Shown: positions 21,088-32,316 of the stretch, piece by piece | Numbering within the stretch: the stretch's first letter is position 1 | Layout: each line of letters begins with the position of its first letter | Assembly (NCBI GenBank): GCA_001465935.1 | Contig: LNKV01000027.1 | Span: forward strand, 434,001 to 498,000 | Origin: Clarireedia homoeocarpa | Taxonomy: Eukaryota > Ascomycota > Leotiomycetes > Helotiales > Rutstroemiaceae | Reading direction: 5' to 3' | DNA: 64,000 nt | The notes under the pieces: generated by a model | What the model saw: the letters and a program-made list of their open reading frames with translations, nothing else | What the model was told of the DNA's origin: nothing | Databases searched by the model: none | Made by a program: the position numbers and the translations under genes

Positions 21088-21762
21088 ATGTGCCAGAAAG
21101 TCGAATTTGTCCACGATGAATGTGACCACGAAGATACAACCGGCCGTCACCCAACTCTTTTCATTAATAACAATTGTCCCTACGAGGAGAGCTTTTCATA
21201 TAACTGCGTTAACTTCTCCCAGACCACCAAGCGTCTTGATGGCGAGTGCGTAAATTGTAGCAGAGTAAAAGAGGAGATGCGGGTTAGACAACGTCAAGAG
21301 CAAGTGGATCTCGAAGATCAAATGGAATGTGGTTCCTCTAGCAGCTCTTGCACGGAAGCCGGAGAGGATGCGGAAGCATTAGACACCTTGACCCAAGAAA
21401 TCGCATTTCAACGTAAAATCCAGAGAGAGTACGAGCGCGGAGAAAGAGTAAGGCAAGAGCAAGTTGATTATCTAGCGAGCATGTCAAGATCACCGCATAT
21501 GCAGCAGCGGATGGAGGCCGAGGACGAAGATTTCAGCCAACACTACCTGGCAATTGCGCGAATCTGGGCAACGGGGGATGAGAGACGGGAAAGGATGAGG
21601 CGCGCCGATGAGGAGGCAGACAGGAGGACCCGTGAAGGAATTCAACGGATTCTGCGGTTGCAATCTGAGCGGAAGGAGATGATATATCGCGCAGAGAGGG
21701 ACGCACATGATAGGGACTGGGCGGAGATTGAAAGAATTCGTCGGGAAAGACTCCGAAGATAG
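21088..21762 (+). CDS. CGH-like Cys-rich protein with coiled-coil tail (224 aa)
   Basis: Start chosen at MCQKVEFVHDECDH (21088), which lines up with the start of the gene at 20152; a further ATG 33 bp upstream exists. The N-terminal 65 residues carry Cys/His at MC, CDH, C, C and CVNC, so the metal-binding pattern is shared although CGH reads CDH here. After that the protein turns into a long Glu/Arg-rich helix (REERVRQ- and ERMRRADEE-like stretches) to the end, a probable coiled coil. The pair looks like an ancient tandem duplication. No function can be named. Confidence 0.6.
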   Translation: MCQKVEFVHDECDHEDTTGRHPTLFINNNCPYEESFSYNCVNFSQTTKRLDGECVNCSRVKEEMRVRQRQEQVDLEDQMECGSSSSSCTEAGEDAEALDTLTQEIAFQRKIQREYERGERVRQEQVDYLASMSRSPHMQQRMEAEDEDFSQHYLAIARIWATGDERRERMRRADEEADRRTREGIQRILRLQSERKEMIYRAERDAHDRDWAEIERIRRERLRR

Positions 21763-22110
21763 AGGGCAAACGAAGACGAAGCGGCGAAGTGGCAGAAGGA
21801 GCAGGACAAGATGCACAGTCTACGAATGATTTTCGACACGTCATCTAACTCAGGCCTGTCTCCCCAGTTCTTACCCTGTGTCATTCTCCGCTTGTCGTTG
21901 AATTTCTGACCTGCCCAGTTCTTCTATCCACTATCCGTATGTAACTTTCCAATTTCCCTAGTTCTCTTATCAATCTGACTTACCAATTTTATCTTTTTCA
22001 AACCCCCACCACTCCGTAAATCCCAATTGAATCAACTCAAACCAAAATAAAATATTAAAACACGTTTCGTCTGTATTCTGTTCAGTATCAATAATTACAA
22101 ATAACAAACC

Positions 22111-22527
22111 ATGGAGTGTATTATATCATCGTGCCTTTCAGCCATAAAGTCGACGATTTCAGGTCGTGTAATCAACCACCCGGTAGAGGTAAAAGAAGAA
22201 ACAGAAGTGCGACTACCGCTCGACGACAAGCTCATCGCCCGGTCTCTCCCTCCTCCTCGAGCGCTTGCGACCTACTCAATCATGATAAAGGTGTACTACA
22301 TGATTGCGACGAAAAGCAACACACAATGGGCAACTTTGCTCACACCCCATACAAACTCGACTAACAAATGGCCGACAAACAACAGACAGGTGTTCTCGGA
22401 GAGGAAACCGAGACCATCAGGACATGAACTAGCATCGAAAATTCAGAGCAAACCCAGATCATCGACTTCCAATATCACTCATACTTCTATCCCAGTATCT
22501 ATCCCAGTATCTCTCTCAGCACAATAA
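22111..22527 (+). pseudogene. Possible relic of a small MECI-type membrane protein gene
   Basis: A 138-codon frame opens MECIISSCLSAIKS, like the start of short Cys-rich fungal proteins with repeated hydrophobic Ile/Cys segments. The hydrophobic middle is missing, and a basic tail (GKRRNRSATTARR) lies in a different frame about 80 bp on. This would fit a deleted or frame-broken copy. Evidence is weak, and the open frame may be chance. Confidence 0.25.
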
Positions 22528-24049
22528 ACGTATCTCAATTCTCAAATCTCGCCGCCGGTTCACAGCGACCGTAGGAAACAAACAGCAAAACAGCAAGCAA
22601 CAAAGAAAAGCAAATGGCATAGATCCAAAAATAACACCATTTTTCTCGCCTGCGAGCAGACTTACTCGGGTCCAACACGGAGAATCACCTCTTCCCTCAA
22701 TCCATATACCGCTCATAAGATGTGCCCAGCATCCAATCTAAAATTAAGTCAGTACCAGATATTAACACGCAGGTTCTAAATGCTGATCATGGGCATCAAA
22801 CACAAGTACACATCGACAAAGCCAAGTAAAATAAAGTAGCGGTAAACCAAGCAATCATCCATCCACATCCAATCACGTCCGTATCTGCGGGAAAATCATA
22901 CCAGACAGATATTTGCAAGCCAAATAGATCCACCAAAATTTACGCACCATGCATCGATGCCACGCCTCCATCGCCTGCATGGAAGCGGAGTGAAGGTATG
23001 AAAACTTACTGTCTTGTACTGTGCGTTTGTTGCATATCGCACGGAGAGGCATCTTCCAGAAAACGTCTTTTTTTCCGGGAATAGCAAGTCTTTGTGTCAT
23101 GCACTTTAAGAAAGGAGCGCCGAGCTGAGTTGTCAAGCCAACCAAATTTAATCTTGCAGCCGACGCTCCCGGGGCTCCTGGAATAAAAATAAAACAAATG
23201 AGAGTAAGCTGCGGGAAATCCCTTGGGTGGATTGTGGAGAATGATGTAATGTAATGGAGGCGTTTTGCGGAAGTGTAAGGAGTAAGACCACGCAATCTTG
23301 CTTGTGTTTATGTATGTACGAATGTATGGATGGACGAATATAATTCTCGGCTGACCGTAAAAGCCGGATGTCGTATGTGGTACGTACAATATAGTATAGT
23401 ACTGCCAGCTGTCAGATTCTGCACGAAGTCGATGTTGATGAAGGATTCCACGCTCAGGACTTATGGGTGCGTAATGAAGTCGCAATCCCCAAGTAAGGAC
23501 AGTGTGTGTGCATCAAGTTTTCTTTGAGAAAGATGGACCGGACCACGTGTCTTTAGAGGAATACTTACGTCTGTTTTCGATATGTTGTCTGCATCTCGAC
23601 TCTTCAGAATTGAGAAGGAAGCTGCGTGGGGTCATGGCTGCGTGGACGAAGGAAGTTAACTCTGCTTTGTACATGCATGTTGTGTATTTTATTGGTTGTA
23701 CTTGCGAGTAACTTTACGAGGGTACTTTCAGGAAGACCACGGGATATGCTTTGGTTAATGCAAGATCCTGTTGAGAGCATAATAGCGGACTTGACATTAG
23801 TGACTTTCCGACTGGGCTCCGACAAAATGAACGATACTTACTCATATCGTAATGCATCATGACCGAAATGTATGTGAAAATTTCAGCTTGTACCTCGGCG
23901 ATTACTCCCATCACCATGATACCATTCCGTAGCTGCATCCAAGCCGACAGTGCTAATAGGGTCGATACATTCACCGAACTTCCCCCTTAACTTGAACCTA
24001 AGCGCGGTGCGAGCCGAACGAACTATTGCGAACTGACTCTGCACGAGAA

Positions 24050-24158
24050 CCAATGAGCATGATCTTGCCAAAAACCTCCGCCAATCAGGAATGTGAAAAT
24101 ATTCTATGCATGAATGAGCGCATGCAGACTTGAGTAGCAGCCAATCATGCCCTCCAAT
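24050..24158 (+). promoter_or_regulatory. Cluster of four CCAAT boxes
   Basis: CCAAT at 24050, 24081, 24141 and 24154, all on the plus strand; the last three read CCAATCA, the preferred core of the fungal CCAAT-binding (HAP/CBC) complex. Four in 109 bp is denser than chance. No gene is evident within several kb on either side. Confidence 0.45.
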
Positions 24159-27100
24159 CAGACAAGAAACTTTAGGCCGGCTTACATCTCAGAGCTTCCT
24201 CAGCAGGGGTTAAACCCTTTGAGCCACTCCGTCGGGTCCGTCGTGACGAACGAGAGAGCAAACCTCGGGTCGTACAACGCGAGTAAGAAGAAAATTCTCC
24301 CGTAGTACGAGGTGTTTCATGCGTACTTCCCAAATTGGCGGGCTCATTCAGTAGGCTGAAACGATTAAAAACAAGCGCAGAAGCCTGAACATGAAGGTGA
24401 AAAAATGTTGAGCTAATGCGTTATATGCAGAGTATATTGGTTGCATGTGATACCCAATAGTTCCAGCGACTCGGTTGCACCAATCATCAAACTGTTGACT
24501 CGGGGGAACGCTAGATGAGGTGTGTGGTAAGCAATTTCAGAGACATCCTGTTGGTCCCGGAAGGGAGGGGAAAAGCAGCACCAGTAGATCTTCCTAGGGT
24601 CCCTTAGCACCATGTGTTGGTGATTGTTGGAAAATCCGAGTAGCCTATCATCTAGAACAGTGCTGTCTCGGCATCCCCTTTGTAAACCGTTGTGTCGAAA
24701 AGTTGGTTCTCTAATGCCAAATGATGTCGTTCAGAGACATTTGGCGGCCGCCATTGTTCTAGAATATACTAGGCTAACCTCCAAAATGGGGTCAAGAAGA
24801 CGGGAGGCTGCATAATCATATTTAAAAGTGCAAGATTTGAGACAATCTGAGTGACGTTGTGGGGCCAAGACCTCCCAGCAAAACACAGTTTTTGTTTTTT
24901 TCTTTCAAGTGCGGTAAGATTTCATAGCTAGAAACTTACAAAAGTAGGGGGGCATTGTCGTACCCGACGAACACCTCGATACCTCCGGATCGATCGCATC
25001 AGAAATTTTGAGAAAAGTCTCCATGCCGCGCCACGAACGCTGTCAAACGAAGCACAATCCCAGTACCATGGACTTGTATACTCATAGTGATTTGTCGGGC
25101 TCCTTCACTATTCCTTTCAAGATAAAAGTATACATAGAGAAGGATCTTCATGATAGTGTTTCGTACTAGAATCAGTGCGATCATGCGATTGAAAGTCAGT
25201 CTCGGTGGCAGGGACAAGTGGGAGTTCTTTGTAATCTGGCCTTGTATGTTGTGATTTGAATTTGAGGACACCCATTGTCACTCTTACTGATCTAGAATGG
25301 TCTGAGTTGTAGAGAGAATCGTGATAGAATTGAGCTCTTTGATGAGACAGGAAGTTCAATGGCTTGAATGAAGTCTACGAAGTAAGTCCAAGTCCGGTCC
25401 TTAGTCGAATCGTAGTCTCAAATTTGACAGGAAGGTAAAGATGGGTGTGCCATGTGATAGATACATTTTGTATCCCTGTGCACCTTAGCTGCCTCCACAG
25501 GTTACCGAACTGTCGGGTGCATCTGACGAGGTGGATCCAATGAAATCCTGGTTTCCTGAAAAAGAAAAATACGAAAGGGTGGGCGTGGATGTTGCTGATA
25601 ATGGTCGTATTCTGTAACGTGCTCATTCTCTCAGCTTGAAAGGAGAAAAAGCCACCAAACTTGATATTTCTGAAAAATTCATGAGTTTGACAGTAGCTAC
25701 TTCAATCTGCTTTCAAGGGAATGCAGAGATCAGGAGGAACTCTAGACAGAGGATCATGGGAGGATTTCCACAGCAGAGGAAGCAAAAATGGGGAATTGGT
25801 AGAACTGATTGGAAGGTTATTGCGGCAATAGCGATAAGATGTCATAGTCCGATTGCAGACATTAACCCGGAGGGGGAAGAAGGCATTATCGAACTTGAGC
25901 GGTGTGACACGGTGTCAAATTTTATCCATGATCAAGCTGCAGTAGTTTCTCTCCACGGTTTCCTGCAGCTTGCATATGCAGTTATGCATTATATGCATCG
26001 TGTTCCGTAACAATCCTTAAAAGCTTCTCAGCTTCTGAATATGTGCCAATGAGGCTTACACCGACAAGTGCTCGTAAAAAATCATGATAATCGGCCGAAC
26101 CTCTCGCAGGGCGTACCATCCAGCTGGAAGCGAAGTTATATTTTCAAGAATGGCGGTAAGACAAGTCGAATTGAGAGAGGGTTGGATCGTGGCAGGTGAT
26201 TTTGATAGTGCTAAAGATCCCAAATTGAATCCCACGTACTACCTCATACAGAGCCCATATACATGAGATGATACCTGGCCGGCTCTAAGAGGCAAGGCAG
26301 CACAATAGAATGCACGAGTGGTGGTAGCGATGTGATGTACCAGTACAATGACCCGCTTCTGTTGCAGACGTTGGATTAGGACCAAGTGAGCAGGGGAATA
26401 GGACTCAATTGGGTCGACGTGTGGACCGAAAGAGAAGATAAACTCAGCGATTTCCTTCCCCCCCCCCACCCCGTGTTAGGGAAGGGGGGAAAAGCCCATT
26501 GCTATGTAACTACAGCGTTGCTGATCATGCTCTGGGGGAGCATGTCTGGGTGTGACAGAAACAGTAGCATTTGATGAAAAGGAAGCCCTGGAACTTGCTG
26601 AATAGACGAACGCTGAACGTGGATTCTAGAAAACTTGAAGTCAATTGGCCAGCCATGCATCCATGCATCCATGCATATCTATCCATGAGGGCATTCCGAT
26701 GGTTATCACAGCTGGCAGTAGTCCGTAGATATCTTCAACATGGATACCTCGTGGTTATCGATATTTTGGTAGGGTGACGAATCAAAACTTAGTATTTGGC
26801 GTTTATTGGTGATAAGGTGGTGTGCTGCAGGACAAAAGGGATAATGCCTGAAGATTGACACAGGCCCTCGAAGCTTTCCCTGAGCTCCCAGTCTCACACC
26901 AAAAAATCAGGTCAAGCCACTTAGCACTTTCTACGCACATGGTAACAAAAATAAAATTACCAACCATTATTGAAGACGCCGAGATTCATCAAAGAGGCCG
27001 TTGGCATATTGTGCGATGCGCGATGCTGATAGGAACAGGAAGATGGAGCTCCATTATTGCGAAACAATCTACTTCAAAGTCTCAGCCAATCAACTCAAAT

Positions 27101-28469
27101 GAGGGACCAGAATGTCGTGCGACATGTACAAGTACAGTAGCATGATCGAATTGTGTTGTAAATCGAGACATGGAATCTTTGGAAAGGGCATGTCTGCGCC
27201 GCTGGTGGTAACTAACAAATTGGACCGGAAAGAGTAATGCATACATACGAGTGTACTCGAGAGGTGGGGAAAGGACACCTAAGAAAGGTCCCATACCATT
27301 TTATTCGCAGGATGGATTTGTCCACTCGCGAAATTAACAAGATGTCCAGTCATTCTAAGTGGCCTCCTTGCATCAGGACGATGCGATTGACGGATAGAAA
27401 ACAGCCTCATATGTACAGTACGAGCTCATCCTCAACCTCGCCCACAACGTAGATATACGCCCAATGAAAAGTAGCCACCCGGGAAACGGGGTTAATTATA
27501 CAGAGGACTTCCCATCCATCCAGATCTTTCAAAGAAGGAATGTGGTACATATGCCAATGTTGTAGTACGAACTCAAAGTACCGCTACTGCACTATACCGA
27601 GTATCAGACTAGAGAATGACGAGGTAGGCGAAAGAAGAAAAGAACGGCAAAGAGAGTAGGCTGCGCCTTTTCCTGCGCCATTTCCTGCGACATAAACCGA
27701 CGTTGGGACGAACTTAGAAGCTTTGAACCGGTGCAACATCCTCAACCCCGGCTCCGCCAATCTGGATCCTTAGTGGTACTTCGTACAATGTTCCGACAGC
27801 AGCAGGGGGTTCAGGAGCAGGGGAAGGCTCGAGAGGTGCGGGTAAGAAATGAGACTGCGACAGGGAAGACGGCAAGGACGGGGATGACAGGGGACAGAGG
27901 AAATGGTGTCAGTTAACGAGAAACGAGAAACAAAAAGGCACAGTGACGGACTCGAGATTGGAGACGATGATGATCATTAGTCAGAGTTGCGATATGTTTT
28001 TCCGTATTTCATCCGTGGTACGCCAGGCCCCGGTTCCAAGGAAGTATCAAGATGCATCTGTAAGGCGTAAACATATCCGAACGTACTTGAGTAGCAAACA
28101 GGATCGCATCCAGAGACATGTGCTGTAATAGGTATCCTTTCTCTTCCTCGTGTAGAGTCCAGTGCGGTGCAGGTAAAAAAGCGCCTCGACACTAACGCCA
28201 ACACCAAATAAGCTGCTTTTGCCAAACCACGGATCCAATCAGCCAATTGCCCAATGAAAGTGATGTCCTTGCCCTTCTATCCCACTGGATAACTTTTGGA
28301 TCGTGTCTCTCCGACTGTCAGAAAATGCGGCGATTTCAAGACAGCCTGTTGTATTGGGTAGATTGGCTGGAACCTCTCTACCGGTAATGGTTCCTACCAG
28401 GTAAGCAGAGCAAAGATGACCACCTAGAAAAATACAGTAGTACACACTTCGTATGAAGCATGCATCGAG

Positions 28470-28560
28470 AGGTATTTATACGGCCACGCCGACTCGCTCT
28501 TCTTTTCTGTCTTTTCTGATTTCTCTTTCTTCCTCACTACCTTCCGCTTTCATATTCGCC
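28470..28560 (+). promoter_or_regulatory. Putative core promoter (TATA plus CT-rich tract)
   Basis: GTATTTATACGG at about 28472 is followed by a long TC-rich run (CTCTTCTTTTCTGTCTTTTC), the usual core-promoter layout of ascomycetes. The nearest plus-strand coding start is the LaeA-like gene at 30736, which would imply a leader of about 2 kb or a separate non-coding transcript. Confidence 0.35.
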
Positions 28561-29086
28561 CTTATATTCGCCCTTACATTCCCACCTATTCCCACCTATT
28601 CCCACCATTGACTCGCCCAAGGATACGAGCAGGTCCGGTGCGTGACATTGCCGCATTGTCCACATCCGGGGGATGATCCAGGGAGATCAACGACCGCAAG
28701 CATACATCCTCATCACATGCAACCACCACTTACACCCGCTCACCCACTACTCGCCCACTCGCCCACTCACCTACACGTCTCATTCTTATTATTGAAGTCT
28801 CGTCCGGTAACTTTTGGGGTGAGAAAGTGGAACATAGGTCCAACCTCGGAAGGCGCCTACCTTTCCTCAATTGGTAATCTGGCGTGGGACAAGTCCATCG
28901 TTGGATGTGTGATGTGGTACGGAGAGATTCTGCTAGTTCTACGGAAGTTTCGTACTGACTGGTACGAGTAAAAAGACCAAGAGCAGAGGAAACAAACAAG
29001 TCAATTGAATTTCATCGGCGTGTAACCCTGCAGGAAGTAAGTACCTTACCTGGTCTAGGTATATGTACCAGCTATTTTCCAATACC

Positions 29087-29152
29087 ACCTGCACCCACAA
29101 ACCCACCACCACACACCACACCACACAACACACAACACACCACACACCACAT
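29087..29152. repeat. CA-rich microsatellite
   Basis: Irregular ACACACC/ACCACACA repeats over about 65 bp, followed by three GAGACGCA units (29180-29205). Simple-sequence DNA, not coding. Confidence 0.7.
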
Positions 29153-29814
29153 CGAACACCGCACACCCCACGCGCACACAGAGACGCAGAGACGCAGAGA
29201 CGCAGATTCGTCTACTACAAAGTACGAGCAACTCCAGTGCGGCCAGCTCCCAACTCCCAATTCCCATTCCCATTCCATTTCCCATTTCCCATCCACGGTT
29301 CTTTATCCATTATCAGCTTAGACGAATCAGCTTCTTTAAGGCCGTATAGGTGGGGCCACGAAAGTGTCAGAGAGCGAGTGCGAGCCAGACGGCGAAAGGA
29401 AGCAACTAACTGGAACAGTCTTGTAAAGCAACTTGCCGAGCGCGAGACCCATCTATCTATTCATTCGTCAACCAGCCATCCACCCCATACCCATCCGCAC
29501 AGTGCATGCATTTCCGTTGCTCGAACTAGATCTTTCCAAGTTTCCCTAGAAGAAAGAGGCCGAACGTCAAAGGGGGATTGTGGAGGGCCCTTGCGGACGG
29601 TACACGCTCGATCATTGGTCGCCCAAACAATTGGAGCGGGCGATCGTGCTTTTTTCGAAATTTACTAACAGCGCAGTACAGGACAGGACAGGACAGGATA
29701 GGACAGCAAGGTTACGGGTAGCTGCGGGCTGCGGGCTGCAGGCTTCAGGGCTCCATTTGCTGCAGAACTTTCATTGACCTCCACTAAGAAGCGTGCACCC
29801 TTACCACCCAAGCA

Positions 29815-29888
29815 CCCAAAGACGCACCCAAAGACGCACCCAAAGACGCACCCAAGCACGCATCCAAGCACGCATCCAAGCACGCCCA
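29815..29888. repeat. 12-bp tandem repeats
   Basis: Units of CACCCAAAGACG (three or more) pass into CATCCAAGCACG (two to three). Degenerate tandem array upstream of the LaeA-like gene. Confidence 0.7.
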
Positions 29889-30012
29889 CCACTTATTTCC
29901 AAGAGAATTCTCCTAATCTTCCCAAAGGTACATCCTGCGTACATAGAACCGAGAATATCGTGGGCCATTACCCACACCCTCATCCACACCTAATTGTCCC
30001 AAACAAGAATCC

Positions 30013-30235
30013 TATACTATACTATACTACACTACACTACACTATACTACACTATACTACTGTCCAGAGTACCTACACCTCCATACACCTCCCCCGTCCC
30101 CATCCCCATCCCCATCCCCATCCCCTCCCCCCCTCCACCCCTCCACCCCTCCATCTTCCATACCCCTCCCTTCTCCTCTTTCATNTGTCCCCCCCCTCTC
30201 TCCCCCTCCCCCTCCCCCCTTCCCTACCCTTCCCT
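30013..30235. repeat. TATAC/TACAC repeat and C-rich pyrimidine tract
   Basis: Five-base repeats of CTATA and CTACA (30013-30060), then nearly uninterrupted CCCAT/CCCCTCC pyrimidine sequence to 30235. It contains one ambiguous base at 30185, so the assembly is uncertain here. A polypurine strand this long can form triplex or H-DNA. Confidence 0.7.
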
Positions 30236-30735
30236 CTGTGCGGCAAAACCTACGAACCAGGGTCCTCGCCGAAAAGTCAAATCCCCCAAGCTTACCGCCG
30301 TCAGGCAACAAATAACCAGCAACCGAAGAAAGGCTTCATCCTCCCGAAAAAAGGCCAGCCTTTGTTTTCTTGATTCTCCAACGCCCTCAGCTCGAACCAC
30401 CCACCCATCACCCACTGCCTCATCCTGGTCTTCTGACGCGAGCTCCATTGCCGACCAGGTTGTTCAACCTAGGTCCTCGGAGCCGCAGCTCCTGGAACAA
30501 AGCAGGCAAAATCTCACAGGCTACAGTAGCTCCGTAGCTGTATGAATCTCCGCCTCCCGAAATTTCCTCAACCTCACCGAATTGTCCAACGTAGACTGGA
30601 TATCCCTCCGACAACTTCACCATAAATATCGCATACACATAATCCCCGAATGATACAAAAGTAGCATATTACGCAACGGGTACTTGCGACAACATCATTG
30701 AAACTTGTGTGTCCTCAATGGTTGTTGCCTTGGCC

Positions 30736-32316
30736 ATGGCTAACAATGGGTGCGTACTTACCCTCCCCCTTCGTTGCTTCCGTAGAAAAAGACGCTCCGA
30801 AGCCTTCCATCGATGCCGTTCCCTCTGCAATCTGGCCGAAGCATGCGACTAGGACCATATTGAGCCAAGGCCAGAATTCCATGCGCTGACCTGTCTTAAA
30901 TGTAGACTGTCTTCCCCTCCCCCGCCTCCTGCTCCACCGGTCGACTACATAGAAAACGGGCGCTTGTACCATGGATTTCGAAAAGGAAAATACATGCTAC
31001 CAATCGACGAGGTAATGCAGCAAATTCGGTGCACAGAATCTTTGTGCAGTAGGCTGGTTGCCTGGAAATCGGTGCTAACTGCGGGGCATAACAGGACGAA
31101 AAAGATCGCATGGATATTTTCCACAAATTCTTCCTGGTCGCAAGGGATAATCAATTACACTCAGTCAAGTTTATCCCAAACTATGATGGACCGCGCGTAT
31201 TGGACCTAGGAACTGGAACTGGAATATGGGGAATAGATATGGCCGAGTAAGTACAGAATTCTACTTGGTTGGGTGGGAAGGCGAAATCGGGGAAAGAGGA
31301 CTGACGGCTTTTCGCGAACAGTGAATTTGATAGGAAAGGCTTAAAGGGAGACGTGGTTGGCGTGGACTTAGCAATGATACAGCCTGCACAGTAAGAGATT
31401 TTGATTCAGCACCTTTGATTCAGCGCCTTTGATTCAGCGCCTTTGACTCAGCGCCTTTGACTCAGCGCCTTTGATTGAGCACCCATACCAATTTTCGCAA
31501 GTTAACATGGAGCTTTTGTAGAATCAACCCGAACATATCGTTTCACCAGAGAGACATCGAATCGCCTTGGCATGGATTGGCTTTAGAGTCATGGGATATG
31601 ATTCACATTCGCATGCTTGCTGGAAGCATAGGGAGCTGGCCCGAGTTGTACCAGAAAGTTTACAGGTGGGATTCACACATTCTGCTATCTTAGCACAAAC
31701 AGCCCAGCTAACAAGTACGTCAAAAGGCATCTGAAGCCTGGATATGGGTGGCTTGAGCACGTTGAAATAGATTTTCATCCTCGTTGCGACGACGGTTCTT
31801 TGCCCCAAGATTCTGCCGTCAATTCGTGGATTGAGAAACTCTACGAAGCTACACGTAGCGCTTATCGACCTCTGGCCTACAATTCCGAAACTCGCGCAAT
31901 GCTTGAGAGGCAGGGCTTTGTTGATATTCAAGAACAAGTCATAAAAATTCCGCTCAATCCATGGCCTTCAGATCCTGCCCAGAAGGATATTGCGCGGTGG
32001 TACAATCTTGCTCTTACCCAAGGACTGGAAGCAATGACACTAGCTCCTATGTCTCGAGTATTTGGCTGGCCTAAGGATGACGTGGAGAGATTGGTCGCCG
32101 CTGTCAAGAGAGAAATTTGCTCGAGAAAAGTTCACGTTTACAACAACATGTAAGTATCCTGGCCTATGGTTTACTTACAGCCTCCAAACGATTTCACATT
32201 TCTGGCTTTACTACTGGTTTTCAGTCAATTTTTGGAAGGGGAATTTTCCCTTGCGCACCTGCTAACACTCAACTTATAGACACATATGGACTGCAAGACG
32301 ACCATTAGGACCTTGA
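30736..32316 (+). CDS. LaeA-like SAM methyltransferase, 7 exons
   Basis: Model: 30736-30749, 30906-31011, 31095-31246, 31322-31390, 31522-31665, 31727-32149, 32280-32316; 314 aa, all joints in frame. The 14-nt first exon (MANNG) joins a Pro-rich stretch, then YIENGRLYHGFRKGKYMLP, the LaeA-family lead-in. SAM motif I is VLDLGTGTGIWGIDMA (about 75-90). Next come IESPW, MIHIRMLAGSIGSWPELY, LKPGYGWLEHVEID, RWYNLALTQGLEAM and the end HIWTARRP. LaeA-type proteins work in the nucleus with velvet factors to control metabolite clusters and development. The LRML and LEHVEID variants differ somewhat from textbook LaeA, so it may be the orthologue or a LaeA-like paralogue. Exon 1 is the least certain part; a second ATG lies 18 bp upstream in frame. 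Confidence 0.8.
31400..31483 (+). repeat. Intronic minisatellite, six 14-bp units
   Basis: Six copies of TTTGATTCAGCGCC with few substitutions, wholly inside the fourth intron (31391-31521) of the LaeA-like gene, close to the donor site. Copy-number change here would alter intron length without touching coding sequence. Confidence 0.85.

Larger units (their letters stand above)
22528..30735. other. 8.2-kb stretch without a supported gene
   Basis: Many short frames on both strands, none with recognisable protein sequence or a convincing splice chain. It holds a CCAAT-box group (24.05-24.16 kb), a TATA plus CT-rich core promoter (about 28.47 kb) and, from 29.0 to 30.25 kb, dense simple repeats. 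It may be regulatory DNA of the LaeA-like gene, or house non-coding transcripts. Confidence 0.5.

Noticed and set aside
24180..24320. Possible tRNA or structured RNA in a GC-richer patch
   Set aside because: No cloverleaf arms, TTCRA loop or acceptor pairing could be drawn.
25636..26010. 124-codon plus frame in the gene-poor block
   Set aside because: No family resemblance, no supporting promoter or exon chain; length within chance for this region.
29063..29668. 201-codon frame through the CA-rich repeats
   Set aside because: Thr/His/Pro strings come from the microsatellite; no conserved start or domain.
29774..30545. Long frames through 12-bp repeats and the pyrimidine tract
   Set aside because: Open only because simple repeats lack stop codons; they cross an ambiguous base and do not join the LaeA-like frame by a sound splice.
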